Assembly (NCBI RefSeq): GCF_002776525.5
Contig: NC_045443.1
Location: 36,354,284 to 36,418,283 of the forward strand
Source: Piliocolobus tephrosceles
Lineage: Eukaryota; Chordata; Mammalia; Primates; Cercopithecidae
Direction of reading: 5' to 3'
DNA: 64,000 nucleotides
Shown here: piece by piece, positions 24,361 to 35,613 of the stretch
Position numbering within the stretch: position 1 is the stretch's first letter
Layout of the letters: each line of letters starts with the position of its first letter
Notes under the pieces: generated by a model
The model's input: the letters and a program-made list of their open reading frames with translations, nothing else
Told to the model about the DNA's origin: nothing
The model's database searches: none
Made by a program: the position numbers and the translations under genes

Positions 24361-24890
24361 TCTAGGAAATAGGAATTTACTTACTAAAAGCCCTGCTGTA
24401 ATTATGGATGAAGATTGTAGAAGCATGGATGAAATAAGACAGTCAGACTACATTACTGAAAAACACTCCATACAGCATATTTGGAGGAAAAATGGAAAGG
24501 AAGTTTCCAATTTTCTTGAAGATGTGAACCAGTCTACTCCTAACTTTCTATCAGAGAATTCTGACTCTTTTGTTAGTCAAAATATGATCAATGTATTAAA
24601 CATAGATCAGCAAAAGATAAAGAAAACATTTAACAAGTGTGATTATGATAGTATGGGAGATATTTGTGTAGTCACTAGTTCTGATAAAAACCGTGTCACT
24701 GACAGATGCATTAGAAACATTTTTATAGTTCCAGAGTTGACTTTTAGTAATTCAACTTTGAATAAAACAAGTTATCCAGAAAAATGTCAGCCAAACAAGA
24801 AGAATCAGAGAGAGTACAACAAAAATGAAAGATATGATCTTAGTACATCTTTTGAGAACGATTACTACCCAAGTAGCTCTGAAAGAAAAG
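24361..24890 (+). CDS. REDIC1: REDIC1 (C12orf40) internal exon, 530 bp
   Basis: This coding exon supplies 176 full codons plus one base at each end. It starts after a pyrimidine-rich AG at 24359-24360 and ends before GTTGGT at 24891. The frame is open throughout and closely resembles, from memory, the central part of human C12orf40/REDIC1 (for example NRNLLTKSPAVIMDEDC at the start and NDYYPSSSERK at the end). REDIC1 acts in meiotic prophase nuclei, where it is reported to bind recombination intermediates and support class I crossovers; loss is linked to infertility. The segment is Ser/Asn/Lys-rich, without a recognisable fold, and probably disordered. The methionine at 24404 is internal, not a start. 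The identification is from recall, not a search. Confidence 0.93.
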
Positions 24891-25166
24891 GTTGGTATTG
24901 TACATGGAAAATGTAATTACATATTCTTTTTTTCTTTCAGTTTTAGTATATATATTTGTATATCTATACACGCACACATCCATATATTTGTATGTGTGTT
25001 TATGTGTTTGGAGGAAAATGAAACCAAAAATAGAATGGCTTCCTATTATATAACATTGTGCACCAGTGGTTTTCTTCTGTACGTGTCATGTTAATATTCC
25101 TTGAATTAAAAAATGAAAATAGACTATGCTAAATTTTTAACTCAGTGCATACTTTTATTTTTTAAG
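24891..25166 (+). other. REDIC1: REDIC1 short intron (276 bp)
   Basis: It starts GTTGGT and ends with a T-rich stretch and AAG at 25164-25166. It contains alternating pyrimidine-purine runs (about 24945-25005) but no recognised repeat. The interrupted codon phase (1 to 2) is restored across it. Confidence 0.85.
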
Positions 25167-25236
25167 GAAAACTTGAAAATGATTACCAAGAGAAGACATC
25201 ACAGAAAAATACTCAGAAATATCCAGCAAACTCTAT
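25167..25236 (+). CDS. REDIC1: REDIC1 internal exon, 70 bp
   Basis: It lies between an AG at 25165-25166 and a strong donor GTAAGT at 25237. The first two bases complete a codon begun in the previous exon, 22 full codons follow (reading LENDYQEKTSQKNTQKYP in its body), and two bases carry over. The peptide aligns with the region that follows the large exon in human REDIC1. The phase agrees with both neighbours, which supports a real exon and not a chance open frame. Confidence 0.9.
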
Positions 25237-26588
25237 GTAAGTTTTTGGGGAAATCTGGGGAATACAAATCAGGATCTAGTATGATGCATGATGAAGGTTG
25301 AATTGATGCAAAGTGAGATAGGTGTATTGCCATCTGAGGGTGGGCAGGCAACTTGTCTCAAAGCAGCCTTACCAGGAGTCATAGTGTTGATAATATCACC
25401 CCAGTTGAGAGTGTGGTGCTCATATTTACCAGCTCCTAAATACCTTCTTATCTGAATATTAGTGTTGATTAGGTTTGAGGAAATTGACTTAATGCGTCCA
25501 AGAAACTCATATCTGCCAGAATGTCAATTTATTAACTTAAAGTAATAAATTGAAAGGGAACATGTATAGGAAGTCTGACATGAAAAAGCATGTTTTCTTA
25601 CTTTCAGACAGCTCTCAATGGGAAGGTTTCTTGCTTGGTTGGTATAGAATCACTACAGGGAGTGATAGAATTCAGATGTTAGTGGCATAAGGAAGCATAT
25701 CAGCAGTTTATAGGACAGTGTACATTTTAGGGATAGAGCACTCTCCTCATTGCCAACATTTACCTCTCAGAGACTCCATGTTTTCTCTGTGTTCAAGATT
25801 ACAATCTCCTCTACCCATACATTGGAAACAATTATGTTACAGCAGATTTTTCTTTCTCTTCTTGCAGCTGGTATACAAAATGTTCTGAATTTAAGGAGAT
25901 TTTTACACTCATCCATTATGTGTTGATGTTAAATTTATTCCTTAGAGTTTGGAAGCTGCCTTCCAGACTTTTCTGAATACTGGCCTGCAATTATAAGTAA
26001 CTAAAGAAAACTTTATTTTAGCTACTAGTTTCTGAATAGTCCTAACTTTCTTGGTAATAATTGCAATTTAGACAAATCTTTCTGATTGGAAATCATGAAC
26101 TAGAATAAATTTTTATTTTGGAAGTAATTTCTTTTGGAGTTATTAAAAATATTGATTGATAAAAAGATGTAATTTTAGTGGGATTGGCACATACACATTA
26201 ATTAAGACATAGACTTATAAAACATTTCATAAAATTGACAACTTTGTATCTTTGTTGTTAAATCTCCCAATATCTAGAAATTTATGAGTGAAAAAAATCA
26301 TGTTAGGCCTTGACTTTTAAATGTACCTTATGAAAGCAATTTAGAACATGGTTCCCAATCCTGACTGCAGGTCCAGATTACTTGAGGAAGTGATTTTAAA
26401 CTACAGAATACCAAGATTGACCTGCACATAATAGGTGAGCTCTTTGGCCTGGAGCTTATGAATCTTTATTTTTAAGAAAGCTCCCCATATAATTCCGATC
26501 TGAAGCCAAGTTTGGGAACTCTAATTTAGAACATTAATTCCCAGAGGGAATACAACAAACTTTAATACTGTGTATTTATAATCCTTAG
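25237..26588 (+). other. REDIC1: REDIC1 intron, mostly unassigned, with a MER5-like element
   Basis: AT-rich intron. Apart from a MER5-type fragment near 26345-26535 I recognise no gene or repeat. It ends in CCTTAG at 26583-26588. Confidence 0.6.
26345..26535. mobile_element. MER5-like hAT (Charlie group) non-autonomous fragment
   Basis: The two ends read GAACATGGTTCCCAATCCTG and, inverted, TTTGGGAACTCTAATTTAG. The middle contains AAAGCTCCCCATATAATTCC. This is the quasi-palindromic plan of MER5A elements, old and diverged. Confidence 0.6.
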
Positions 26589-26649
26589 GGGAAATATACC
26601 TTTGGAAGAATTGCACTGTAAGCAGTCATGGGACTTTGGACTTAATGAG
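26589..26649 (+). CDS. REDIC1: REDIC1 internal exon, 61 bp
   Basis: It starts after CCTTAG and ends before GTAAAG at 26650. One base completes the methionine codon split from the previous exon, then 20 codons read NIPLEELHCKQSWDFGLNE in the body, ending at phase 0. The peptide matches my recollection of human REDIC1 just before the next exon, with a few substitutions. Intron 26650-40633 after it is about 14 kb and contains an MST provirus and a full-length L1. Confidence 0.9.
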
Positions 26650-26919
26650 GTAAAGCACAGTCTCACATTATCTTCTCAATTAAGTCAGTTTGTATTACCA
26701 TATCATGTTACTGTATTTAGCATTCACTTTGATTTAAGGTTAACATTTATTCCTTAATTTTTTGGGATGGACTCTTTGTCTTGCACTTTTTTATTCTGAG
26801 GAAATTATATCTTAGATCTAGAAATAAAAACACGTTTTCAGAGACTGTTACATGCTTTATTTGAGACAAAACAATCTTGAGGACATTTTAAACACATTTT
26901 TTAAGTATTACAAAATTTC
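26650..26919 (+). other. REDIC1 intron start, nothing recognised
   Basis: 270 bases of AT-rich intron between the exon donor and the MST provirus. I see no gene or repeat. Confidence 0.6.
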
Positions 26920-27352
26920 TGTATTAGTTCATTCTTACATTGCTATAAAGAAATACCTAAGACTGGGCAATTTATAAAGAAAAGAGGTTTAGTTGGCTCA
27001 TGGTTCTGCAGGCTATACAGGAAGCATAATGATGGCATCTGATTGGTTTCTGGGGGAGGCCTCAGGAAACTTTTAATTATGGCAGAAGGCAAAGGAGGAA
27101 CAAGGAGTCTTACATGGCAGGAACAGGAACAAGAGAGAATGAGTAGGGAGGTGTCACAGACTTTTAAATGACCAGATCACAGGAGAATAAACTCATTAGC
27201 ATGAGGACAGCACCAAGAGGGATGGTGCTAAACCATTCAAGAGAAATTGCTGCCCTGCCATGATCCAGTCACCTCCCACCAAGCCCCACCTCCAACACTC
27301 AGGATTATAATTTGACATGAGATTTGTCAGGGAGATAGATCCAAACCATATC
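26920..27352 (-). repeat. MST LTR (3' LTR of the reverse provirus)
   Basis: It begins TGTATTAGTTCATTC and ends CCAAACCATATC on the + strand, the reverse of the MaLR LTR. The A-rich and GGGCAATTTATAAAGAAA segments are characteristic. It is diverged from the partner LTR at 35180. Confidence 0.93.
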
Positions 27353-27375
27353 TTTCCACCCCCAGCCCCCCAAAT
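27353..27375 (-). promoter_or_regulatory. MaLR polypurine tract
   Basis: The + strand reads a pyrimidine-rich run with CCACCCCCAGCCCCCC. On the reverse strand this is a G-rich polypurine tract immediately upstream of the 3' LTR, as expected for plus-strand priming. Confidence 0.75.
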
Positions 27376-28826
27376 CTCATGTCCTTCTCACATTGCAAAA
27401 TAAAATCGTGCATTTCCAACAGTTCTCCAAAGTCTTAACTCATCCCAGCATTAACTCAAAAGTTCAAAGTCTCACCTGATACAAGGCAAGTCCCTTCCAG
27501 CTATGAGCCTGTAAAATCAAAAACAAGGTAGTTACTTCCAGGATTCAATGGGGGTACAAGCATTGGGTAAATATTTACATTCCAAAAGGGAGAAATAGGC
27601 CAGAAGAAAGGGGCTATAGGCCCCATGCTAGTCTGAAACTCAACAGGGCAGCCATAAATCTTAAAGCTCCAAAATAATCTCCCTTGGCTGTATATCTCAC
27701 ATCCAGACACACTGGTGTAAGAGGTGGATTCCAAAAGCCTTGGGCAGCCCCACCTCTGTGGTTTTGAAAGGTTCAGCCCCTGTGGCTGCTTTCATGGGCT
27801 GGCACTGAGTGCCTGTTGCTTTTCCAGGAGTTAGGTGCAAGCTGATGGTGTATCTTCCATTCCAGGATCTGAAGGATGGTGGTCCTCTTCTCATGGCTCC
27901 ACTAGGCAGTGCCCCATTGGGGACTTTGTCGGGGGGCTCAATCCCACATTGCCCCTCCACTCTGCCCTAGTAGAGATTATCCATAAGAGCTCCACCTGTG
28001 CAACAGACTTCTGCCTGAACATCTAGGCTTTTCCATACATCCTGTGAAATCTAGATGGACTCTCTCAAGCCTTAAATCTTACACTCTGTGCACCCACAGG
28101 CTTAACACCACATGGAAGGATCAAGGCTTACAGCTTGCATCCTGTGAAGCAGCAGACTGAGCTGTACCTGGGCCCCTTTGAGCCTTGGCTGGAGCTGGAG
28201 TGACTGAGATACAAGGAGCAGTGTTCTGAGGCTGCACAGAGAAGCAGGGCCTTGAGCCTGGCCCAGGAAACCATTCTTCCCTCCTAGGCCTGCAGACGTG
28301 TGATAGGAGGGGCTGCCATGAAGGTCTCTGAAATGCCATTGAGACCTTCTGCCTATTGTCTTGGCTATTAGCACTTAGCTTGTTTTTACTTATGCAAATT
28401 TCTGCAGCCTGCTTGAATTCCTTCCTGAAAATGGGCTTTTATTTTCTACCACATGGCCAGGATGCAAATTGTCCAAAGTTTTATGCTCTGCTTCCCTTTT
28501 AAATATAAGTTCCAGTTTTTTATCATTTCTTTGCTCACACATATGAACATATGCTGTTCATATGAAGCAACTGGTCCATATCTTGAATTCTTTGATGCTT
28601 AGAAATTTCTTCTGCCAGATATCCTAAATTAATCACCTTCAAGTTCAGAGTTCCACAGATCCCTAGGGCAGGGGCACAATACTGCCAAGTTCTTTGCTAA
28701 CACATAACAAAAGTGACCTTTGCTCCAGTTCCCAATAAGTTCCTCATTTCTATCTGAGACCTCCTGAGCCTGAACTTCACTATCAACATCACTACCAGCA
28801 TTTTCAGCCTTTTTTGTTATAACCAT
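27353..28826 (-). mobile_element. MST/MaLR internal region, first part
   Basis: GC-moderate internal sequence of a MaLR element on the reverse strand. Short open frames (for example 27697-27960 and 28102-28374) are incidental; MaLR internals have only degenerate gag-like sequence. It continues at 35035 after the L1 insertion. Confidence 0.85.
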
Positions 28827-28842
28827 TCAACTACCAGTCTTT
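28827..28842. repeat. Target-site duplication of L1, left copy
   Basis: TCAACTACCAGTCTTT here is repeated exactly at 35019-35034 on the other side of the L1. The 16-bp perfect duplication defines the insertion point within the MaLR internal region. Confidence 0.95.
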
Positions 28843-29077
28843 TTTTTTATATTATTATTATACTTTAAGTTCTAGGGTACATGTGCATAACGTGCAGGTT
28901 TGTTACATAGGTATACTTGTGCCATGTTGGTGTGCTGCACCGATCAACTCGTCAGCACCCATCAACTCATCATTTACATCAGGTATAACTCCCAATGCAA
29001 TCCCTCCCCCTCGCCCCTCCCCATGATAGGCCCTGGTGTGTGATGTTCCCCTTCCCGAGTCCAGGTGATCTCATTGT

Positions 29078-32000
29078 TCAGTTCCCACCTATGAGTGAGA
29101 ACATGCGGTGTTTGGTTTTCTGTTCTTGTGATAGTTTGCTAAGAATGATGGTTTCCAGCTGCATCCGTGTCCCTACAAAGGACGCAAACTCATCCTTTTT
29201 TATGGCTGCATAGTATTCCATGGTGTATATGTGCCACATTTTCTTAATCCAGTCTGTCACTGATGTGCATTTTGGTTGACTCCAAGTTTGCTATTGTGAA
29301 TAGTGCTGCAATAAACATACGTGTGCATGTGTCTTTATAGCAGCATGACTTATAATCCTTTGGGTATATACCCAGTAGTGGGATGGCTGGGTCATATGGT
29401 ACATCTAGTTCTAGATCCTTGAGGAATCGCCATACTGTTTTCCATAATAGTTGAACTAGTTTACAATCCCACCAACAGTGTAAAAGTGTTCCTATTTCTC
29501 CACATCCTCTCCAGCACCTGTTGCTTCCTGACTTTTTAATGATTGCCATTCTAACTGGTGTGAGATGGTATCTCATTGTGGTTTTGATTTTCATTTCTCT
29601 GATGGCCAGTGATGATGAGCATTTTTTCATGTGTCTCTTGGCTGTATGAATGTCTTCTTTTGAGAAATGTCTGTTCATATCCTTTCCCCACTTTTTGATG
29701 GGGTTGTTTGTTTTTTTCTTGTAAATTTGTTTGAGTTCTTTGTAGATTCTGGAAATTAGCCCTTTGTCAGATGAGTAGATTGCAAAAATTTTCTCCCATT
29801 CTGTAGGTTGCCTGTTCACTCTGATGGTAGTTTCTTTTGCTGTACAGAAGCTCTTTAGTTTAATTAGATCCCATTTGTCAATTTCGGCTTTTGTTGCTGT
29901 TGCTTTTGGTGTTTTAGACATGAAGTCCTTGCCCATGCCTATGTCCTGAATGGTACCACCTAGGTTTTCTTCTAGGGTTTTTATGGTATTAGGTCTAACA
30001 TTTAAGTCTCTAATCCATCTTGAATTAATTTTCGTATAAGGAGTAAGGAAAGGATCCAGTTTCAGCTTTCTACTTATGGCTAGCCAATTTTCCCAGCACC
30101 ATTTATTGAATAGGTAATTCTTTCCATATTTCTTGTTTCTCTCAGGTTTGTCAAAGATCAGATGGCTGTAGATGTGTGGTATTATTTCTGAGGACTCTGT
30201 TCTGTTCCATTGGTCTATATCTCTGTTTTGGTACCAGTACCACGCTGTTTTGGTTACTATAGCCTTGTAGTATAGTTTGAAGTCAGGTAGCGTGATGCTT
30301 CCAGCTTTGTTCTTTTGACTTAGGATTGTCTTGGCAATGCGGGCTCTTTTTTGGTTCCATATGAACTTTAAAGCACTTTTTTCCAATTCGGTGAAGAAAG
30401 TCATTGGTAGCTTGATGGGGATGGCGTTGAATCTATAAATGACCTTGGGCAGTATGGCCATTTTCAAGATATTGATTCTTCCTATCCATGAGCATGGTAT
30501 GTTCTTCCATTTGTTTGTGTCCTCTTTTATTTCACTGAGCAATGGTTTGTAGTTCTCCTTGAAGAGGTCCTTTCCATCCCTTGTAAGTTGGATTCCTAGG
30601 TATTTTATTCTCTTTGAAGCAATTGTGAATGGAAGTTCATTCATGATTTGGCTCTCTGCTTGTCTGTTACCGGTGTGTAAGAATGCTTGTGATTTTTGCA
30701 CATTAATTTTGTACCCTGAGACTTTGCTGAAGTTTCTTATCAGCTTAAGGAGATTTTGGGCTGAGACAATGGGGTTTTCTAAATATACAATCATGTCATC
30801 TGCAAACAGGGACAATTTGACTTCTTCTTTTCCTAACTGAATACCCTTGATTTCTTTCCCTTGCCTGATTGCCCTAGCCAGAACTTCTAACACTGTGTTG
30901 AATAGGAGTGGTGAGAGAGGGCATCCCTGTCTTGTGCCAGTTTTCAAAGGGAATTTTTCCAGTTTTTGCCCATTCATTATGATATTAGCTGTGGGTTTGT
31001 CATAAATAGCTCTTATTATTTGGAGATACGTTCCATCAATACCGAATTTATTGAGCGTTTTTAGCATGAAGGATTGTTGAATTTTGTCAAAGGCCTTTTC
31101 TGCATCTATTGAGATAATCATGTGGTTCTTGTCTTTGGTTCTGTTTATATGCTGGATTATGTTTATTGATTTGCAAATGTTGAACCAGCCTTGCATCCCA
31201 GGGATGAAGCCCACTTGATCATGGTGGATAAGCTTTTTGATGTGCTGCTGTATCCGTTTTGCCAGTACTTTGTTGAGGATTTTTGCATCGATGTTCATCA
31301 GGGAGATTGGTCTAAAATTCTCTTTTTTTGTGTGTCTCTGCCAGGCTTTGGTATCAGGATGATGTTGGCCTCATAAAATGAGTTAGGGAGGATTCCCTCT
31401 TTTTCTGTTGATTGGAATAGTTTCAGAAGGAATGGTACCAGCTCCTCCTTGTACCTCTGGTAGAATTCAGCTGTGAATCCATCTGGTCCTGGACTTTTTT
31501 TGGTTGGTAGGCTATTAATTATTGCCTCAGTTTCAGAGCCTGCTGTTGGTCTGTTCAAGTATTCAGCTTCTTCCTGGTTTAGTCTTGGAAGAGTGTAAGT
31601 GTCCAGGAAATTATCTATTTCTTCTAGATTTTCTAGTTCATTTGCGTAGAGGTGTTTATAGTATTCTCTGATGGTAGTTTGTATTTCTGTGGGGTGGGTG
31701 GTGATATCCCCTTTATCATTTTTTATTGCATCTATTTTATTCTTCTCTGTTTTCTTCTTTATTAGTCTTGCTAGCAGTCTGTCAATTTTGTTGATCTTTT
31801 CAAAAAACCAACTCCTGGATTCATTGATTTTTTGGAGGGTTTTTTGTGTCTCTATCTCCTTCAGTTCTGCTCTGATCTTAGTTATTTCTTGCCTTCTGCT
31901 AGCTTTTGAGTGTGTTCGTTCTTGCTTCTCTAGTTCTTTTAATTGTGATGTTAGAGTGTCAATTTTAGATCTTTCCTGCTTTCTCTTGTGGGCATTTAGT

Positions 32001-32902
32001 GCTATAATATTCCCTCTACACACTGCTTTAAATGTGTCCCAGAGATTCTGGTATGTTGTATCTTTGTTCTCATTGGTTTCAAAGAACATCTTTATTTCTG
32101 CCTTCATTTCGTTATGTACCCAGTAGTCATTCAGGAGCAGGTTGTTCAGTTTCCATGTAATTAAGCAGTTTTGATTGAGTTTCTTAATCCTGAGTTCTAG
32201 TTTGATTGCACTGTGGTCTGAGAGACAGTTTGTTATAATTTCTGTTCTTGTACATTTGCTGAGGAGTGCTTTACTTCCAATTATGTGGTCAATTTTGGAA
32301 TAAGTGCGATGTGGTGCTGAAAAGAATGTATATTCTGTTGATTTGGGGTGGAGAGTTCTGTAGATGTCTATTAGGTCTGCTTGCTGCAGAGATGAGTTCA
32401 ATTCCTGGATATCCTTGTTAACTTTCTGTCTCGTTGATCTGTCTAATGTTGACAGTGGGGTGTTGAAGTCTCCTATTATTATTGTATGGTAGTCTAAGTC
32501 TCTTTGTACGTCTCTAAGGATTTGTTTTATGAATCTGGGTGCTCCTGTATTGGGTGCATATGTATTTAGGATACTTAGCTCTTCCTGTTGAATTGATCCC
32601 TTTACCATTATGTAATGGCCTTCTTTGTCTCTTTTTATCTTTGATGGTTTAAAGTCTGTTTTATCAGAGACTAGGATTGCAACCCCTGCTTTTTTTTGTT
32701 CTTCATTTTCTTGGTAGATCTTCCTCCATCCCTTTATTTTGAACCTATGTATGTCTGTGCATGTGAGATGGGTCTCCTGAAGACAGCAGACTGATGAGTC
32801 TTGACTCTTTATCCAGTTTGCCAGTCTGTGTCTTTTAATTGGAGCATTTAGTCCATTTACATTTAAGGTTAATATTGTTATGTGTGAACTTGATCCTGCC
32901 AT
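29078..32902 (-). pseudogene. L1 ORF2 with two frameshifts (endonuclease, reverse transcriptase, Cys-rich end)
   Basis: ORF2p nicks target DNA with an APE-type endonuclease and copies L1 RNA by target-primed reverse transcription. The ATG at 32900-32902 opens 534 codons covering the endonuclease (N and E active-site residues in the first 50 codons) and the start of the reverse transcriptase. One base is missing in an A-run at about 31335-31345, ending the frame at 31298. The second frame runs to 29244 (684 codons) and contains the FADDM catalytic box at about 30790-30805 and the cysteine motif near the end. A 2-base deletion at about 29285 shifts the last 60 codons, which end at 29078. Confidence 0.93.
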
Positions 32903-32965
32903 TATGATTATAAGTGATTATTTTGCTCGTTAGTTGATGCAGTTTCTTCCTAGTCTTGATGGTGT

Positions 32966-33977
32966 TTACATTTTGGCATGGTTTTTCAATGGCTGGTACC
33001 GGTTGTTCCTTTCCATGTTTAGTGCTTCCTTCAGGGTGTCTTGTAAGGCAGGCCTGGTGGTGACAAAATCTCTAAGCATTTGCTTATCTGTAAAGGATTT
33101 TATTTCTCCTTCACTGATGAAACTTAGTTTGGCTGGATATGAAATTCTGGGTTGACAATTCTTTTCTTTAAGAATGATGAATATTTGCCCCCACTCTCTT
33201 CTGGCTTGTAGAGTTTCTGCCGAGAGATCTGCTGTTAGTCTGATGGGCTTCCCTTTGTGGGTAACCTGACCTTTCTGGCTGCCCTTAAGATTTTTTCCTT
33301 CATTTCAACTTTGGTGAATCTGGCAATTATGTGTCTTGGAGTTGCTCTTCTGGAGGAGTATCTTTGTGGAGTTCTCTGTATTTCCTGAATTTGAATGTTG
33401 GACTGCCCTACTAGGTTGGGGAAGTTCTCCTGGATCATATCCTAAGAGTGTTTTCCAATTTGGTTCCATTTTCCCCCTCACTTTCAGGCACCCGAATGAG
33501 AGGTAGATTTGGTCTTTTGACATAATCCCATACTTCTTGCAGGCTTTGTTCATGTATTTTTCTTCTTTCTTCTTTTGGTTTCTCTTCTCGTTTCATTTCA
33601 TTCATTTGATCCTCAATCGCTGATACTTTTTCTTCCAGTTGATCGAGTTGGTTACTGAAGCTTGTGCATTTGTCATGTATTTCTCGTGTCATAGTTTTCA
33701 TCTCTGTCATTTCGTTTATGGCCTTCTCTGCATTAATTATTCTAGCTATCAATTCTTCCACTCTTTTTTCAAGGTTTTTAGTTTCTTTGTGCTGAGTACG
33801 TAATTCCTCCTTTATCTCTGAGAAATTTGATGGACTGAAGACTTCTTCTCTCATCTCGTCAAAGTCATTCTCCTTCCGGCTTTGATCCATTGCTGGTGAT
33901 GAGTTGCGCTCCTTTGCAGGGGGACATGCGCTCTTATTTTTTGAATTTCCAGCTTTTCTGCCCTGCTTTTTCCCCCT
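32966..33977 (-). pseudogene. L1 ORF1 with lost start codon and frameshifts
   Basis: ORF1p forms RNA-binding trimers with a coiled coil, RRM and C-terminal domain. By comparison with the intact ORF1 at 48287-49303, the start codon is AGG (CCT on the + strand, 33975-33977). A one-base loss at about 33440 ends the coiled-coil frame (33435-33890), and about four bases are missing near 33268. A later AUG at 33888-33890 could initiate only a truncated product. Confidence 0.88.
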
Positions 33978-35018
33978 CTTTGTTGTTTTATCTGCCTCTG
34001 GTCTTTGATGATGGTGATGTACTGATGGGGTTTTGGTATAGGTGTCCTTCCTGTTTGATAGTTTTCCTTCTACCAGTCAGGACCCTCAGCTGTAGGTCTG
34101 TTGGAGATTGCTTGAGGTCCACTCCAGACCCTGTTTGCCTGGGTATCAGCAGCAGAGGCTGTAGAAGATAGAATATTGCTGAACAGCGAGTGTAACTCTC
34201 TGATTCTTACTTTGGAAGCTTCCTCTCGGGGTGTACTCCACCGTGTGAGGTGTGGGGTGTCAGTCTGCTCCTAGTGGGGGACGTCTCCCAGTTAGGCTAC
34301 TCAGAGATCAGGGTCCCACTTGAGCAGGCAGTCTGTCCATTCTCAGATCTCACCCTCCGTGTTGGGAGATCCACTGCCCTCTTCAAAGCTGTTAGACAGT
34401 CGTTTGCATCTGCAGAGGTTTCTGCTGCTTTTTTGTTGTTGTTGTTGTTGTTTAGCTGTATCCTGTCCCTGGAGGTGGAGTCTACAGAGACAGGCAGGCT
34501 TCCTTGAGCTGCTCTGTGCCTCACCCTCTTTGAGCTCCCCAGGGGCTTTGTTTACCTACTTAAGCCTCAGCAATGGTGGGTGCTCCTCCCCCAGCCTCGC
34601 TGCTGCCTTGCAGTTAGATAACAGACTGCTATGTTAGCAATGAGGGAGGTTCCATGGGCGTGAGACCCTCCCGGCCAGGTGTGGGATATAATCTCCTGGT
34701 GTACCCTTTTGCTTAAAGCGCAGTTTTGGGATGGGAGTTACCCGATTTTCCAGGTGTTGTGTGTCTCCATTCCCCTGGCTAGGAAAAGGGATTCCCTTCC
34801 CCCTTGCGCTTCCCAGGTGAGGCGATGCCTCGCCCTGCTTCAGCTCTTACTGATCGGGCTGCAGCAGCTGACCAGCACCGATTGTCCAGCACTCCCTAGT
34901 GAGATGAACCCAGTACCTCAGTTGAAAATGCAGAAATCACTGGTCTTCTGTGTTGCTCGCACTGGGAGTTGGAGACTGGAGCTGTTCCTATTCGGCCATC
35001 TTGCTCTGCCCCCCCACC
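33978..35018 (-). promoter_or_regulatory. L1 5' UTR with internal promoter
   Basis: About 1.04 kb of GC-rich sequence corresponding to the L1 internal promoter. Its 5' edge has GGCCATCTTG at 34995-35004 (+ strand), the reverse of a YY1 site that positions L1 transcription initiation. It contains a (TTG)n-like run at about 34433-34452. Confidence 0.8.
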
Positions 35019-35034
35019 TCAACTACCAGTCTTT

Positions 35035-35179
35035 ACAAAGTTCCAAACTTTCCCTTATCTTCTTGTCTTCTTCTGAGCCTGCCACATTCTTCCAACTTCT
35101 GCCCATTACCGATTTCCAAAATTCTTTCCACATTTTCAGGTATCTTTATATCAAAACTCCACTCCTGGTACCAGTTTTC
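35035..35179 (-). mobile_element. MST/MaLR internal region, second part (leader)
   Basis: A continuation of the internal region after the L1 insertion, running to the primer binding site next to the 5' LTR. Confidence 0.85.
35159..35173 (-). promoter_or_regulatory. MaLR primer binding site, tRNA-Leu(UAA) type
   Basis: The + strand reads CCACTCCTGGTACCA, identical to the last bases of tRNA-Leu(UAA) including the CCA. On the proviral (reverse) strand this is the complementary primer site, placed a few bases after the 5' LTR. Leucine-tRNA priming is known for ERV-L/MaLR elements. Confidence 0.88.
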
Positions 35180-35613
35180 TGTATTAGTCTGTTCTCACAT
35201 TGCTGTAAAGAAATACCTGAGACTGGGTAATTTATAAAGAAAAGAGATTTAATTAGCTCACAGTTTCACCTGCTGTATAGGAAGCAGGATTGTGGCATCA
35301 GATTGGCTTCTGGGGAAACCTCAGGAAATTACAGTTATGGTGGAAGGTGAAGCGGGTGTGAAGCATCTCAAATAGCAAAGGTAGGAGCAAGAGAGAGTGA
35401 GGCGGGAGGTGCCACACACTTTTAACCAACCAGATCTCATGAGAACAAACTTCACTATTGTAAAGGAAATACCATGGGGGATGGTACGAAACCATTCAGG
35501 AGAAACTATTTCCCATGATTCAGTCACCTCCCACCAGGTCCCATCTCCAACACTGGGGATTATAATTCAATGTGAGATTTGCTGGGGAGCATGCAAAGAT
35601 CCAAACCATATCA
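35180..35613 (-). repeat. MST LTR (5' LTR of the reverse provirus)
   Basis: It begins TGTATTAGTCTGTTCTCAC and ends CCAAACCATATCA on the + strand. It has about the same length as the partner LTR at 26920 and clear, diverged similarity along the whole length. Confidence 0.93.

Larger units (their letters stand above)
28843..35018 (-). mobile_element. Full-length young L1 (L1PA-derived), reverse
   Basis: About 6.18 kb, read on the reverse strand: 5' UTR (33978-35018) beginning near a CAAGATGGCC-type YY1 site, ORF1 (32966-33977), ORF2 (29078-32902), 3' UTR and a short tail ending at 28843. The flanking 16-bp target duplications are perfect. ORF1 lost its start codon and both ORFs have small indels, so this copy is inactive, but overall divergence from the young copy at 47271 is low. 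Confidence 0.95.
26920..35613 (-). mobile_element. MaLR provirus (MST type) in reverse, split by a full-length L1
   Basis: Two LTRs of about 433 bp lie at 26920-27352 (3' LTR) and 35180-35613 (5' LTR), with internal sequence at 27353-28826 and 35035-35179, which is about 1.6 kb once the L1 at 28843-35018 is removed. This is the size and layout of MST/THE1-type MaLR elements. These are non-autonomous ERV-L relatives, mobilised in trans. Reverse-strand ends read TGATATGG ... TAATACA. I assign MST over THE1 because the LTRs exceed 400 bp. No protein is encoded. Confidence 0.92.

Noticed and set aside
24404..24916. The 170-codon ORF starting at 24404 as a separate small gene
   Set aside because: Its methionine is internal to a longer coding exon that begins after a splice acceptor at 24360, and the last codons run past a splice donor into the intron.
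31671..32126. A 151-codon + strand ORF
   Set aside because: It is the shadow of L1 ORF2 on the opposite strand.
34250..35237. ORFs of up to 183 codons on the + strand
   Set aside because: They are antisense to the 5' UTR of the full-length reverse L1 (28843-35018). The same pattern recurs antisense to the young L1 at 47262-48088.
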